Of a stretch of 64,000 nt of DNA, positions 34,789 to 48,362 are shown in pieces. A program made the position numbers and the translations under genes. Under the pieces are notes generated by a model. The model was not told the DNA's origin. It worked only from the letters and a program-made list of their open reading frames with translations, and made no database searches. This DNA comes from Craterostigma plantagineum (taxonomy: Eukaryota; Streptophyta; Magnoliopsida; Lamiales; Linderniaceae). Where the stretch lies: NCBI GenBank assembly GCA_027422505.1, contig JAPQWV010000018.1, positions 11,550,001-11,614,000 of the forward strand, read 5' to 3'. Each line of letters starts with the position of its first letter. Positions within the stretch are counted from its first letter, which is position 1.

Positions 34789-35140
34789 TGTTAGGTCCTC
34801 GATTATCAACTCCAGTGATCCTAGAATTCAATTCTAATTAATTCGACTAGAATCATTGACATTATTATTCGATCGAAAAACTAAACTAAAAAATGCTAGA
34901 GAGAATTTCGATTAGTGAGAGAAAAAACTTGCTGTTTCTCTCTCTAGAAATTGGATTGGCAGCCCTTCGGATCAATTGACTATTTTTCTCTCTTGATTCC
35001 GAATGTGTACATAGTAATTATACCAAACAAACTTGGTACAAATAACAAGTAGTCCTAATCAAAGGACAAATACAAATAAAACCCCTGATTATGAAGACAG
35101 CTAATAAAATCATAGGACAATTTACAAATGGTATTCTACA
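34789..35140 (-). repeat. 3' LTR of ORF3-bearing Copia, copy 2 (352 bp)
   Basis: Plus-strand ends TGTTAGGTCC and GTATTCTACA; homologous to 12982-13329. The purine tract CAAAAGGGGATAA (minus strand, 35141-35153) lies just inside. The ORF3 frame of this copy runs through the tract and stops at a TAG formed by LTR bases 35136-35138. Confidence 0.83.
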
Positions 35141-38100
35141 TTATCCCCTTTTGTGCTTGATTGCTCTTCCGTGCTATCTGTCCTCGTCGGGCATAATACC
35201 ACTTACGCAAGCCCAGCGCATGCTCGTAGTTTCTTAGAGTGTCTCTCAGCTCCAATCGCTCATCGATGACTTCAAGTAGCTCCATCAGAAGCGGTTGTTC
35301 TCTCACGAACATATGAAGCTTCAGCATGGTCTCTCTGTTGATTTCTTCCAATCTGTTCTCTATATTCTTCCTGATGACCTTGAGCGTCCCATCACAGAAT
35401 TTATGAACTTCGGTCTTCAGCATCAACCTATTCTTCTTAGCAATAGGGTTGAGGCAGGTGATTCCTAAGGCTGAGCTTATGTGCACGCGATTGTTGGAAA
35501 GTCCTTTGACTCAGGTCCTTTGTTGAACGGAGTGGTCATGTTGACCTTCTTCATGTTGCTCTCTAGAGCCTCTGAAGGTCGTGTGCGGCAAATTATTTGA
35601 CTTGGCGCACCATGAACCGGTAGAGTTCCTCGAGTTATTCCATCTTTATAAAGCATTGAGGGCCCTTATATTTCTCCACGTACAGCTCGTACAGATGGTA
35701 CACCTCCTTGGCAGGGAGGTACAGTAGGTCACTCTCGCTTAGGTCTTCTCGAATTTTGACTATCCGATCTATGACGTAGAATGGAGTTGAAAGGTTGCTT
35801 TTTATACAGTAGACACTTAGCAGCTGACATATTGGGGATAGACTCTTGAAATGACTGTTCAATTGTTCTTTTGGAATCCCCAGCCTCACATCAGATCAAA
35901 GATGAGTTAGCATTCAGAGATAAGTCATCATTTTTCTGCTGATCCCTGTGAGAGATGCCTCTGAGCTCATGATCTTCACCTTCATGAAGTTCTTCGTCTT
36001 CTATCAAGACTAGGTCACCCAAACGTGTTGTAAGAAGTGTCAAACGTCCTTGAGTCTCTGTCTTTAAATGTCATCAAGCATAGTATGGATCATCCACTGT
36101 CCTTCGAAGATGTATTAATCGAGAAAATCGTGTGGGTTGACTCCACTCCTGATGTTCCCGACTGATCTGGAGCGGTCGAGCTGGGAGTTGCTTGAGTTTC
36201 TGCCAAGGCCACGAGCATTGCGGAACTTGCTTCTTCTTCCAGAAGCAAGTGACTTGTGTAGATCGATGTTGGTGTGGAAGGAGGCGTCCTTAAGTTGAAG
36301 GTTGGTGTTGGGTTAGAGTTTGGGTGGTGCGGTGCGTGGTGCTTATTTGGGTAGTGTGTTGTGAGGTTTTAGCGACTCCTGTACTTGTCCCTGTCGCGCC
36401 CGAGCTTTGTCCTTGACCGCTCGTAGAAGTCCTTGGCCTCCTCTCCCCCTCATCACGACCTTGATCATCAGGATCGTCATGTCGGCGTTTGGAGAGGTAG
36501 CTTTGACCTCGGCATGAGTCGGTAGGAGGGTCAGGATGATCCACGAGACGTTGGAAGATATCTTCTTCTGCGAGCGTCCGGTTGGTCAGCTCAAGTAATC
36601 GAGCGACTAGGATGGAGTGGGGGTCACTGATTGGTACGGTAGCAGGGTTTATTAGGTTGTGTGTGAGGATGGGAGTGGCGATTGATATGGGTCGTGTGGG
36701 TTGAATGGGTGTGAGGGTAAGTCGTGAGGGTTGTCCGGACGGATGGGCCTCAGAGATTGGTGCTTTCCCGGTATCTCATCGGGATATCTCTATAGCAGCG
36801 CGAACTCTCTCCATAAGGCGTTCCTCGAATTGTGAGCAGAGGAGAGAGCTGCCTGTAAGCAAGCTTCCGTCACGAACGGGGAAGGAGCCTTCGTAGATGG
36901 ACCAGGACGACTGATGTCGCCTGCTCAACCCTTGAGTGAGCACCATCTTGTAGATTCGCATCTATGGATGTTGGGTGATTGAACCTGCATATTGACAGCT
37001 TCCAAGATGGGCTCGTCGGATGCGATTTGTCGTATGGGTGGCCGTCTTAAGAGTCGAATCTCCTCGTTTGACTGGGTCTCTGACGAGGTAGCCGTATGAG
37101 GAGATGGATCATGTGCTGCCTCCTCATGGGCTTGTGCTGGCGATTAAGACTCTTCAGGTGTGATTGTGGCGATCAGAGCCTCTGTCGCAGGCGTTATGGC
37201 CTGTTATGTGGGTTCTGCCCCATATCTGCGTCGACATGTGCTTCTTGTTGGAGGATCTCCTCAATAGATCCTTGAAACATGCCAACATGAATGGGCACTT
37301 CAGCTCCTAGTTCTTCGCCTGGAGCCTCGACTTCTAACTCTTGAGCTAGTTCATCGATCAACGTAGCTTCAAGGTTTTGGGCAGAAGTCTCTACTTCTAG
37401 CTCATGGGCCACTGCATCAATCAACGTATCCTCAGGGCTAGATTGGTGTTGTTTTTGGGGAGGGCTCACATTGAAGTCTGTCGGGGGACCTCGAACCATT
37501 TGCTCCGTGAGATGGTTTTCCCGATAGTAGAGGCAATAAGTATCTCCTGTGGGGTCGGCGAGATGTAGAAGCTCGAATGGAATCGACATCGATAGCTGAT
37601 CCAGATCAGTGAGCCTAGGAGGTTGGTAGTTCCCTCCTAAAGGTAGACGAGGAATGTTCTCGTGAATCTCCAGGAGTTGTCGATGATGACCGAGAAGGCT
37701 AGAACCACCTCACATACGGCGCATTCTTCGAGCGTTTTTTTCTTTTTTGTCTGATATGTTCTGGTAGATCGTTCCAGATCAACTGAGCAAAATCGTAATC
37801 CGCGAGAACACTATGCCGTGAAAAATTATGAGAATGTTGTCGTTGCCTTTGTCAAACCCGGCGTGCTTTGATGACAGACACTTGTTGATTATCCCGAAAG
37901 GTGTCTTCCAAGGTTGTGGAATCCCGTTGCTCTGCACTTGTGCTAGCTTGGTGAGCGCCGGGCGGTATCCCATGGGCGTGAAATCTTGCACCATTTCCGC
38001 ATTAGTTGACAGAGGGTCGTAGTTATGGCTAAAAGGGAGGTCGAGGACGAGCCCAATGTCATTTTTGTTCATAGTGATATGCCTCGTCCCGATCACCGTA

Positions 38101-38342
38101 GTGAAACTATAAGCTCCTTCAACTACGAGACTCTTGATGCGTCCCCAAAGTTATTGTAGGTAGACCATTGGCACTGATGCCGTCATCGTGAGCGCATGCC
38201 AGAGAGGATGGCCTTGTAGTATGGACACTATGATCTCGTCTCAACACCGAAAGATGGTCAGATCGAGTTGGAAATTAGTGTCCTGAACCTTGAGATACGG
38301 GTTCTTGTCATAAATGTGCTTGTAAGCAGGGTAGTGATCCAT
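35136..38342 (-). pseudogene. Copia ORF3, copy 2, full span but decayed
   Basis: Collinear with copy 3 over its whole length, in about seven broken frames. Start ATG at 38342-38340 (MDHYPAYKHIYDKNPYL), preceded by CTTTCAG. Recognisable pieces: IGTRHITMNKNDIGLVLDLP (near 38090-38035), LADPTGDTYCLYYRENHLTE (37550), a Glu-rich middle with VPIHVGMFQGS (37295), a basic RRHDDPDDQGRDEGERRP segment (36480), SLSPICQLLSVYCIKSN (35825), and the C-terminal FCDGTLKVIRKNIENRLEEI to KSNQAQKGIM at the LTR. Several stops and frameshifts disable it. It shows where ORF3 ends in the less deleted form: exactly at the LTR. Confidence 0.78.
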
Positions 38343-38345
38343 CTG

Positions 38346-38978
38346 AAAGGATAAGAAGTAGGAAAGCTCATTAGTTCGCTTTTAACTTTGAAATCGAAAT
38401 ATATCATATCAACTATAATAGTCAAACAATTTTATTTCATGATTCGATAGATATACATATCATAATTTTGCACATAGGGCGGATGTGAAGAAATATAGTT
38501 GGCTTGTATACAAATTTTCGAGAGTCACATATAAAGTACATGAGAAATTTGTCGATAATTTCTAAGTCTTTTATGCGTGAAACCTACTGTTCACTCCGTG
38601 ATATTTGTTGCTCGAGAATTGAGATACCGATCTTAATTTCTTAAGTGCTAATTTTGAATTCAAGTTTCCGTTCTATTTTGCGATCGAAAATTTTATTCGC
38701 TAAGGTCCGCTACAGTGGAAATGATTTAGAGAAAGTTTTCTAAGTGTTTGAACTTAAGGTGTCGTATTGCAACCGAGAAATTTTTCGCTCGAGAAACACT
38801 TTCGTGTAAATTTACAATCGAGACAATTGACTTCCGCGTAAATTTACGATCGAGAAATTTTTCGTGCGTGAATATAATTTTTCGTCGTGAAAGTTATCGG
38901 GCGAGAAAGTTTTTCGATTTTAAAAATAAATTTCGCTGCGAAATGTTACGATCGAGAAAATTGACAGCGAAAAACTAA
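38346..38978 (-). other. Copia DNA between pol and ORF3, copy 2
   Basis: Homologous to 14580-15160 of copy 1, non-coding, with repeated GATCGAGAAATTTTTCG-type motifs. Resumes at 41894 after the solo LTR. Confidence 0.68.
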
Positions 38979-38983
38979 GTTAA
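38979..38983. repeat. Target site duplication of solo LTR, left copy
   Basis: GTTAA before TGTGGCGACC; matches 41889-41893. Confidence 0.85.
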
Positions 38984-41888
38984 TGTGGCGACCCTACATC
39001 CTAATTAAATTAATTGGCGGATTTCCGCAACAAAAATCGCGCAGGATCCGATTTATCAAAAACTTTTAAGGAAAATAATTTACATAAATAACTAAGAGTC
39101 GAGTTTTACACAAAAAGTGTCACTACATTACACCGGGACGAAGCCACAAAAAATGTAACCCGACTACGCAATACTACGCCGCTCCTCAGGTCGCGTCCCA
39201 TGTACTGCGATGCCCTCAAAAGCCCGTGGAGTCACCGCCGCCAGCCAGCCTAAAGCTCGCCCTGACACCCATCGGTTCAGGCTCAGTCTCACCTATAAAA
39301 TAAAATCCTGAGCAAAATTGCCTAGTAGGTGGTAGTAAAAATATGCCATGCATGCGTGCACTCGTCCCGGTCCGATCCTTACAACATGAAATGCACGCTC
39401 CGACCTACGTCACATCTCATCACATAGTAGGGCCCTAGGCTAGAATCGGCACCCAGGCGCGCAATTGCAAAGTATGCCATAAATCATGCAGTAGGCCACG
39501 CAGGACGTGCGAGGTCGCTCCTTCCACACACAATCTCAACCCGACGGTTTTCCCCTAGTATACCACTAACCCGGGTAGACAGGAATCTCACATCTGTCGG
39601 CCGTCCCTGAGCCAAATATATCCGGTGGTATACACATCGGGTGACTCAATCACGAGTAGACTGGTGTCGCAAACCCTATCTCCCACCAGGTGTCCCATCG
39701 AGTCTAAACCTGACGACCAATATAGGTCACTCTACCCCACTCATCGACACCGTAAGGCGTCACCGTATAAATACGGCACAACAGTCTCTCACATGACATG
39801 TAGTGCAATGCACATAAGTCAATCACATATATAACGTACGTTTCTAACACAGAAATCACCTAACTCGTATAACATCGTACTAGGCCGAATGTTTTAAAAT
39901 CCAAAAAAATATTATTACTAATTTAAAATACCCAAAAATATAAGTCATAGTACGTATTTTAAAATGATTTGGGCTGAAAATATTCTTATTTAAAATACGT
40001 GGGACTGAAATACGGCAAAAGACCAAAATTAAATCCGTTGGTCAGCCCTGGCCAAAGCACAAACCCAATTTCGCCCGATCCCACATTTTAAAAATTGGTC
40101 AACCCGCAGAAAGTTCGGGTCAACGCCCCGCTTCGCGAAATCACTCGGCGCGTTTTCACGAATCGCCTGGTTTAAGTTGGTCAACCCGTAAACTTTTGGG
40201 TCAACATTCGAATTCGCGAAGTCTTCGCCGAATTCGAGAATCGCTTGATCAGGCCCGTGAAACCTGGTTTAAGCCCGCATGAAGTCGGACGCCACTCACA
40301 GGAATCACCCCGCGAAAGTGAGCCGGCCCGCGAGAGCTTAAAGTCGGCCCGCGACGTCTCTCACAATTAGCGAAATGCATCAGCCTGCGAAATCCGAACT
40401 CTGGCCCCCGAATTCCTATTTTACTCACATCGAAAACCTTTTTGGGCCCGTGACAAAACTTCGCGACCCGAAACCCAATCGGCCGATTTTCTATTCATTA
40501 TTAAAATCATTTTCACTCAATTTGCGGAATAAGAAACGGCCCGCGAAACTCCTTTTAGAGTATCTTATTCGAGTACTCCTATTCGAGTATCTTATTCGAG
40601 TATATCATTCGAGTATCTTATTCGAGTATCTTATTCGAAGATCTCATTCGAGTATATCATATTCGAATAATATGTTCGGATTCGCGAACTAATGAACGGC
40701 CCGCGAACCTAAAATCGTCCGAATCCTAAAATCGTCCGAAACCTATCCGTTCATATAAAAACTCGTCTTCAAAACTTTGTAAACGCTACGGTAACTTTCG
40801 AAAAAAAACAAATTTTTCATATGATCCTCACCACGAAACACATCCGCATCACATAACCACTCAAGAACTCATATGTTGAGTTCGGATACACATTAAAACA
40901 TGTCAAGAGCACCACGAAAGCACTAAAAACTCAAGCGAAAATATTTCTTGAACCCGGAAAACCTTTCTCCCGAATCCAATAATTTTTCGGCACTTAAAAA
41001 CAGTTTGTAGGGGTTAAAAAACCACCTACCTATCCGCCTAGCTATTTTCGGATTAATTCCTTAGAGTGGAAATCGGATGGAGCTTGCCAAGAATTTGCTT
41101 CACCTTCGTTTCTTCTTCCCTCGTTCGTCACTAAAAATACCCTACACTTTAGCTAATCCCTTAAACCACTTAAAAGAAATAAATATATAAGCTTATAGAG
41201 GGAATTCTCACCTTCTTTATTCCAAATTCTAGCTTCTGTCAAGATTTTGTTTTCCTTCTTGCTTCGACTTTTCTTCCTTTCTTTCTTCTCGTCTCCTTCT
41301 TTTGTTCACTCCCTACCATGCACTAACTTTAGCTTCACCCACCAATCTATATGAAGTGCTAAACACGTTGAGCCTATTGAAGGTTTACAAGTCATAGTTC
41401 CCCCTCTTCGTTGGAACTTATCTCTAGGTTGAAATTTGGATTGAGCTTGACCAAAATCTTTCCTTGCTCCTTTCGTCACCTTCTCTTCCTTTATTCACGT
41501 TTCCTTCTTTGGACCACAATGATTATTTTTAGGGGTGCCATGATTCTAACGTGAGGTTTCCTTTAATTTAAGTAATCTTGTCCTTATCTCATTATTTAAC
41601 TCATTTGGGCCAATTATTTCTTTGGGCCTTTGTACTATTTAGCTTAAGCCTTTCACTCCTTTGTTAAATATTTAATCTATATTGGGCGTTCATAAATTTT
41701 ATTTGGGCTCTACTATTATTTTGGCCTCTCTTGTTTCTTAGCTTAAACCCTTACTTATTCATTGGGCTTTCTTTCGGCCCAAATTAATATTTTATGCTCG
41801 CTCCCGAAATTGGTTTTCGTTCGAAAATCAACTTCATTAGTTTTGAACCTTACAAAAATAATCCCGTATTAATTTCACGGGTATTACA
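38984..41888 (-). mobile_element. Solo Gypsy LTR (2905 bp)
   Basis: Plus-strand ends TGTGGCGACC and GGGTATTACA; on the minus strand it reads TGTAATACCCGTG to GGTCGCCACA, like the TGTAACACCCG start of Gypsy-2. GTTAA flanks both sides, so LTR-LTR recombination removed the internal region. The segment 39180-39320, read on the minus strand, has the CTTTTGAGGGC / GACCTGAGGAGCGG block found near the 3' end of the other Gypsy LTRs. The short repeat GAGTATCTTATTC occurs several times near 40556-40640. Confidence 0.93.
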
Positions 41889-41893
41889 GTTAA
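41889..41893. repeat. Target site duplication of solo LTR, right copy
   Basis: GTTAA, as at 38979-38983. Confidence 0.85.
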
Positions 41894-42074
41894 TCGCCGA
41901 GAAAATTTTCGATCGATCAAAATAATCGCTGTGGAGAAATTTTATCGTTGAAAAATTAATTTTATCGCCGCTAAAATTTACGACCGAAAAAAATTGAAAT
42001 CGAAAGTACTATTTTCGATGGTTAGTTTTGCGCTCGAAACTTAATTGCATCTTTGTTATCTATTCCTCTCATTA

Positions 42075-42165
42075 ATTTTTCGACTGCTTTTCCTGAAGGA
42101 CCAGCGTCCAACTTGCAACTCGTTGCCATGGGAGTACTGAGAGGCTTGCTCAATTCTGTGTTTAT
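42075..42165 (-). pseudogene. pol: Copia RT remnant, copy 2
   Basis: About 28 codons on the minus strand (KPLSTPMATSCKLDAG-like), matching the PLSTPMSTSCKLNADPTG segment at 29340-29425. It joins directly to the pol-ORF3 interval at about 42074, so the rest of RT and RNase H is deleted in this copy. Confidence 0.75.
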
Positions 42166-43068
42166 TTGGCTTGATTTGATGATTCTGTGCTCGTCTTAGT
42201 GATATAAGTTGATTGCGATTAGATCTGTAGCTGTTTGAACTTCGATTTAGCAGATTTGATTTGATTCGAGAAGTTACTGTTCGCGCGAAGAACAGTTTGA
42301 ACATGTTATGATTTTGCTAAATTCGACATAGTTTGCTTCATGACGTGTTTAATTGCCTGTTCGTGCGTAGTCAGTAGTTGATTTCGAGCAGATAGATGTA
42401 ATTTCACGGAATGTAATCGCTTCTGTGATTTTTGTGATCATCTTAATTTTTCTCGCTAGATTCTTCGATCAGATTATTTCTCGATCGAAAAACTCTGCGC
42501 GAGAATTTTTCTCGATCAGAATACGAAGTCAGACCTAAAGTCGTCTCTGTCAAGAATGACTTTAGGCGAAAAAAAATTCTCGAGCATTAATTAGTGAAAA
42601 ACTTTTTCGACAAAGACCAATTTTGACTTTGTGTGCGTAAAACTTACTGTCGAAAAACTTTTTCGGTCAGACTCCTCAGTTTGACTAAGCGAAAACCTTT
42701 TGCGTCCGAGAAACTTTTCCAGTCAACGAATTTATTGTGACCCAGCGAGAAACTTATTAAACGATATTGTTTCTCCACGCTCGAATTAAATTCGCGATCC
42801 AAATGTTTTTTTTCGACCAAAAGATTTTGAGCAATTTTCTCGCTCGTAAAATTTTTCGCTGACATACTCTCTCGCATGAAACAGTAACAGTGACAATTTT
42901 TCTCGACGAATTAGTTTTTGATCAAACTTTAAAGATTGAGTCAAAAATAATTCTCAAATCTAATCTAGAATCAAACGCTACTAACTAATCGGCTATTTGT
43001 GAAGCACATCACATAAGTTCAAGACATCAAAACAACAAACGAAGATCCTACATCAACTCGAAGAAGAC
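42166..43068 (+). other. Leader-like DNA before plus-strand Copia gag
   Basis: No gene. Rich in TTTTCTCG/GAGAAACTTTTT motifs like the other Copia leaders. No PBS or LTR was recognised, so the 5' end of this element appears lost. Confidence 0.55.
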
Positions 43069-46000
43069 ATGGATGCTTACTCACTAGGAAATGATAATCG
43101 TCCTCCAATTCTCAAAAGAGGCGAATATACAGTCTGGAGAAGCCGATTTCTAAATTTCATAGAGCTAAAGGAACAGGCAGAAGACCTTCTCTCGTCAATT
43201 AAGCAAGGTCCAGCTCAGTTCTGGGTAGATGTTCCCTAGGACAACACTGCCAACCCTCCAATTCCTGCCTCTAGGCGACTGAAAGAGCCTAGGGAATATA
43301 CTGCGGAGGAAAGAGTGAGAGCAAAAGCTGATCTAATAGCCAAGAACACGCTTATGCAAGGAATCCCAAATGATATCTATCGACAGATCGATAGTATTCC
43401 AACCACTAAGGGAATGTGGGATGAGCTGTACAAGATGATGCAAAAAACAGAAGTCGGTATCAAGGCCAAGAAGGCTAACATTCTCACAGCCTACGATTCA
43501 TTCAGAGCTAAACCAGAGGAGTGCTTACATGATCTATACCAGAGATATCTCACCCACCTAAATGAGATGAGGAAAATTGAAATCTCTAAGACAAACATGG
43601 AAACCAACATCAGATTTCTTTCCTCCCTGCCCTCAGAATGGAAAAACGATATCCACTCAGATCAGACAGAATAAAGACCTTGAGGAGCTGGATATCCATG
43701 CCATGTTTGACAATCTTGCACAGCACGAGGAAGACATAAGCGAGATTTAGAATGAGCAGAAGGGCAAACTTATCGACTACTCAGTTGACAATCTTCAAGC
43801 CTCCTACCCCCTCAAAATCTGAAGACGAATCAGATACATGGATCCTAACATGAAAATGATGGGTAAGTAGTTGGCGCTAACTGGGAAAATGATGAACAAA
43901 CAGTACTTCAAAAATAAGTCCTCATCATCAGCCAATCGACTTAGGACCTCAAGCTCGAAGAACAAAGAACCTGCACCTGAGACTTCTGAGGTCAAGACTA
44001 TCAAAGAACCGACCAAATGCTTTAACTACGGAAAACCTGGTCATTACGCTCGAGAATGTACTCTCCCGAAGAAGAGAGACACTAATTACTACTCCAGGAA
44101 GCTTAAACTTGTGAAACCAAAGGAAGCTGGAGTAGCTCTAATGGCTGAACAAGACCACTGGCTCGAGGACACGTCTAGCTCCAAGGAAGAGAATCTAGCT
44201 CTAATGGCCCGCCAAGACAAACAATCAGACGCCGAAGGCTCAAACTCGACGGACGAAGACCAAGCATCCGATTCTTCACATGAGGTAATCTCTCCTTCCA
44301 CATTATTGACCATGTTAGAATCATATCAATTAGCATAAACTAACATGCAACGTGAGCAGAAAAGCTTGAAGGAAGTAGAGAAGAAACTAGCTAAGTCTGA
44401 GGAGAAAATAGCTAGTCTCAAATTAGAACTTAGGAGCTCTAGTGCGAAAATATATGAACTAACAAAGAGCTCGAACCTTAGCGAGACTAAGCATTCGTTA
44501 GAGAAGCATAACTCGAAAGTGAAGGAATTAGAAGACAGGCTAGAAAATAACTGTAATTGCTTGATTAGAAATCTCAATGAGAAAGCTAATCTCAATGGTA
44601 GATTAACAGAAGCAACTTCCAAGATCACTAATCTAGATGCCGAATTAGTTAAATTGAATACTAAGGTTCGTGAACTTGTGAAGGACCTAGATGCCTGTCA
44701 AGCCGCCAAGGTAACGGTGGACAATAACTTTGCTCTCTTAGGAGATGAGCGTAAGAAGCTATATACTAAAATCAAGAAGTTAGAAGATCTTGTTGTGAAA
44801 AGGGCACATACTGATCAAACTATAATCTTGAATCAGCCCAAGGACTTAGAATTCTATGACTATAGGTATGGCTTATCCTATGAGAACCCACATAACCTCA
44901 AGAAAGTTGATTGCAAACAACTTTATGATATCTCGTACGTGGGTCTCGGACTAACTTCTCTTTGAACTTACCAACTCAAAAGTAATATTTGAGGAAGAAG
45001 AAGCCAAGAGACAAGCCATTACAAGGGCTGAAATACCCTTTTCATACATCGAATTGAATCAACGCGACAAAACTTGGGTATCTCCCAAGGGCTGGAGCCT
45101 TTAAACTGTTAATTTTCTTGAAGATCATTCTAAAAATGAGGAAGTTCAAACTCATCGTTATGAAAATTCTCTCTACATCCCTCTTATAGTTAAGAAAATA
45201 GAGGAATTACGAATTGCCTTAGATAAAGAAAGAGAGAATTTTGTAGCTGAAAAGACTAAATTCCAAAAAGAGATGGAAAATCTCAAAGCTTCCTCAATCT
45301 CAAGCACCATTTCTCATGCATCTCCTCCAAAAGAAATATCATTCTGAACAGCGTGAAGAAAGAAAAATCGTCTTCAAACGATCATAAGTCCAAAAATAAA
45401 AATGTTAAAAATACTAACTCTAACTTTGTATCTACTACGTCGACAGGGAGCGTAGTACTTGAGCTAGAGAAACCGAAGGCGAAAGTGTCCAGCCTAGATA
45501 TTAACAAGGAGCCCATAGATGTTAAATTACAAGCTTATCTTCTCCTTCTGTAAAAATAAACGACACTCGTAGAAATAAAAGAGCTATTTCATCTCTCCAA
45601 TTAATTGCTTCTACTTGTTCTTTAAAACCTATCATCTTTAGAAGCACCAACTTTGAAATAGGCTCTTCATCTACGAAACCAAGCATCCATTCTAAGACAA
45701 ATGCTTCTAGGATGACCCGTAGGAAACAATATACAGCCATTAAGAAAACATATGGTGCTACACATGCTTGTTCTCACCTAAGGTATCCCGTTAAGATTAA
45801 TCCATCAAACACCTTAGGAAACTATCCAATGAGAAGATCTTTTCCTCGATCAAGCCTACCTAAGATTTTGTTCGTGCTGAAATTAACCTTCCCTGCCAGG
45901 TTCAACCCAAATGGGTTCCTAAGACTCCGCCTAAGAAAACAAAAGCCAAAAAGGCCAAGTCTCCTACCATGGGCGAAACCAAATCCACATCTTTAAAGAT

Positions 46001-46371
46001 GGTTTGGGTTGCTAAAGTCACTAAAAGTGATAATTTAGGAACATTATCTTGAACCTAATACTAAATCTACTACTCCACGAGGACCCATTTACATGTGGGT
46101 ACCTAAAGCGCTCTAATTGTTTTTGCAGATCCATCTTGTGTGGTACCTAGACTCTGCTTGCTCCACACGCATGACGGGAATACAAGAGCTGCTGAGCAAC
46201 TACAAAGACAGACCGAATGGAAAAGTCAGATTCGGAAATAACGACTCAGCCCCCATACTAGGAGTTGGGAACATCAATCTGGAAAATCTGACTATAAAAG
46301 ATATCTCTTACGTCGAAGGTCTCCGCCATAGCTTGTTCAGCATAGGCCAGTTCTGTGACAAAGGCTGTAAG
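43069..46371 (+). pseudogene. gag: Plus-strand Copia gag-protease region, decayed
   Basis: ATG 43069 (MDAYSLGNDNRPPILKRGEY) begins a Copia Gag related to the one at 8.8-11.2 kb: GPAQFWVDVP, then TAG 43237, continuing in frame with MQGIPNDIYRQID, MWDELYKMM and ECLHDLYQRYLTHL to a frameshift near 43665. Further on: CCHC knuckle (CFNYGKPGHYAREC with Tyr in place of the second Cys, near 44020), an acidic linker, a predicted coiled coil (44345-44900, KKLAKSEEKIASLKLEL), basic linker, then protease WYLDSACSTRMTG (near 46140) and the GAG-pre-integrase end LRHSLFSIGQFCDKGCKV. It stops there at about 46371. Several stops and frameshifts; integrase and RT are absent. Confidence 0.85.
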
Positions 46372-48360
46372 GTAGGTGAAGATCACCTACACGCGTAAAC
46401 ATTATTTTAACTCGTGATTTCTATGTGTTGAATAGTAACGTGATCGTATGAAATTTGTGATTTACATGCTAATATATGCTCGAACGTGATCTCATGCTTG
46501 CTATATGAATACTTGTGTGTCGTCACCATTCTATGCCGTTCAATTATCATGCTACTTGCGTTTAGGTCATAAAATGTTCGGGGTTTAGGTAGGAAGATTG
46601 GAAATTAGGAGATTTAGGAGTAAATTCGGGTATTAGTATAAATTAGGGTATTCTAGGGTTTCTTTTAAATTCAAAGGTCTAAAATAAATATACTAAAACT
46701 AGGTTGGGGTCATTTGTGTAATTTTCAGAGGTTTAGGGTATTAAATAAATATTTTAAATCTCGGTTAGGGTCGAATTATAATTTTCATAAGTTTTCGAGG
46801 TGTTAAATAAATAGTTTAAAGTCAATTGGGACATTGGAGAAATTTTTTGAATTTCCGAGGTGTTAAATAAATATTTTTAAAGTCGATTGGGGCCTTAGAA
46901 CAATTTTAAGAATTTCGAGGTGCTTAATAAATATTTTTAAAATCGGTTGGGGCCTTTGTGCAATTTTCGAAATCTCCAAGGAGTTAAATAAAAGTAAAAA
47001 AACTCAAATAGGGTTTTTGTGCAATTTTCAGAATCTCCGAGGGGTTAGAAAAACATTAAAAAATATTTGGCTGGGGTTAACTGTAAATTTACGTAAATTT
47101 GGGGATAAATCTAAATTTCTAAAAAAATTAGGGCAGATCTGTAAATTTTAAAAATCCGGGCAGATTTGTTATTTTTGAAAATCTTGGGACTTAAACTGAA
47201 ATTTTAAAATCCGGGGCAGATTTGTAAATTTGAGAAAATTTTTGGGTGTTAAATAAATTTTGAGAATAATTTTCGTGTCATTTTATAATTTTTAAAGATT
47301 TTCGGATTTTAAGTTAAATTTTTCAAATTTCGTCCTTAAAGTAAAATTATGAGATTGTGGGGTTTTAAGAAAAATTCGAAAAAAAAATATTTCTAAATTA
47401 GGAATTTAAGTATTATTTCAAAAATTTGGGACTTAAAAGTGAAAATAATTAAATTTTGAACCCTTAGTGAAATTCGGAGGGAGAGTTCGATGAGTAAGGT
47501 TTCGGGCCGAGAAATTTGGAACGCGGGCTTTGGGCCCGATTATTTAGAGTACGATAGTTTCGAATCGGACCGAGCTGATACCTCGGGCCGATACGTGATA
47601 TAGATATTTGCATTTTTATGTGTTGCATTTTCCTTGCACGATATTTGCATACACATGTTACGAGGGAAAAGGATCGTGCAAAGTCACGGTAATATTTATA
47701 CTGATTTTGAGTTGGGTAGTTTATGACCGAGTGATGGTCGTCGAATTGTATGAATAGTGAGGTTAGGACTAAGGCGCACTATATAATTGAGATGTGGGGA
47801 GTGGGCCTCCCGAGCTACTGACCCTTGTGGGGAGTGGGGCCTCCCGAGCTACTGACCCCTGCGCGCGTGTTGCCTTTAGTCCTAAGCTTCGGGCCCTGAT
47901 GTGATGTGATGAGATGAGTTGAGATGAGATATGAGAAAAGAGTCGAGCGTGCATTTTGTGAGATGTGTCGGGATGGGAGTCGAGTGAGAACATTTGCATT
48001 CTTGCATATTTTCATCTACTGGGCAAAAGCTCAGGGTTTACGTGTGTAGGTATGAACGAGTCGGACGTTGAGAAACGTCACGACTAAGCGGCTGATGGTG
48101 GTGACTCCACGGACTTTTGAGGGCGGCGCAGTACATGGGACGCGACCTGTGAAACGAGTTTATGTTTCGTGTTTTTAAATTTGGGCTAGGACTTCTTGGG
48201 CTTCGGCCCAATGAATAGAAATGTGTTTGGTTTTGAACCTATGAATTTAGACATTGAACGTATTTGTATTATTATGTTTTAAAAGTTTTAATTAAATGGG
48301 CTTTCCGCTGCTTACGCTGCGAGAATCCGCCATACGTATCTAGGAAGTTGAGTCGTTACA
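46372..48360 (+). repeat. Gypsy LTR, 5'-truncated (LTR-3)
   Basis: Ends GTCGTTACA directly before a PBS. Positions 48015-48160 carry the CTACTGGGCAAA / GGACTTTTGAGGGCGGCGC / GACCTGTG block seen in Gypsy-2. No TGTAA-type LTR start was found at the left, where it abuts the Copia fragment. It holds a GTTAAATAAATA series (46740-46930) and a duplicated GGGAGTGGGGCCTCCCGAG near 47797 and 47830. No gene. Confidence 0.72.
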
Positions 48361-48362
48361 GG

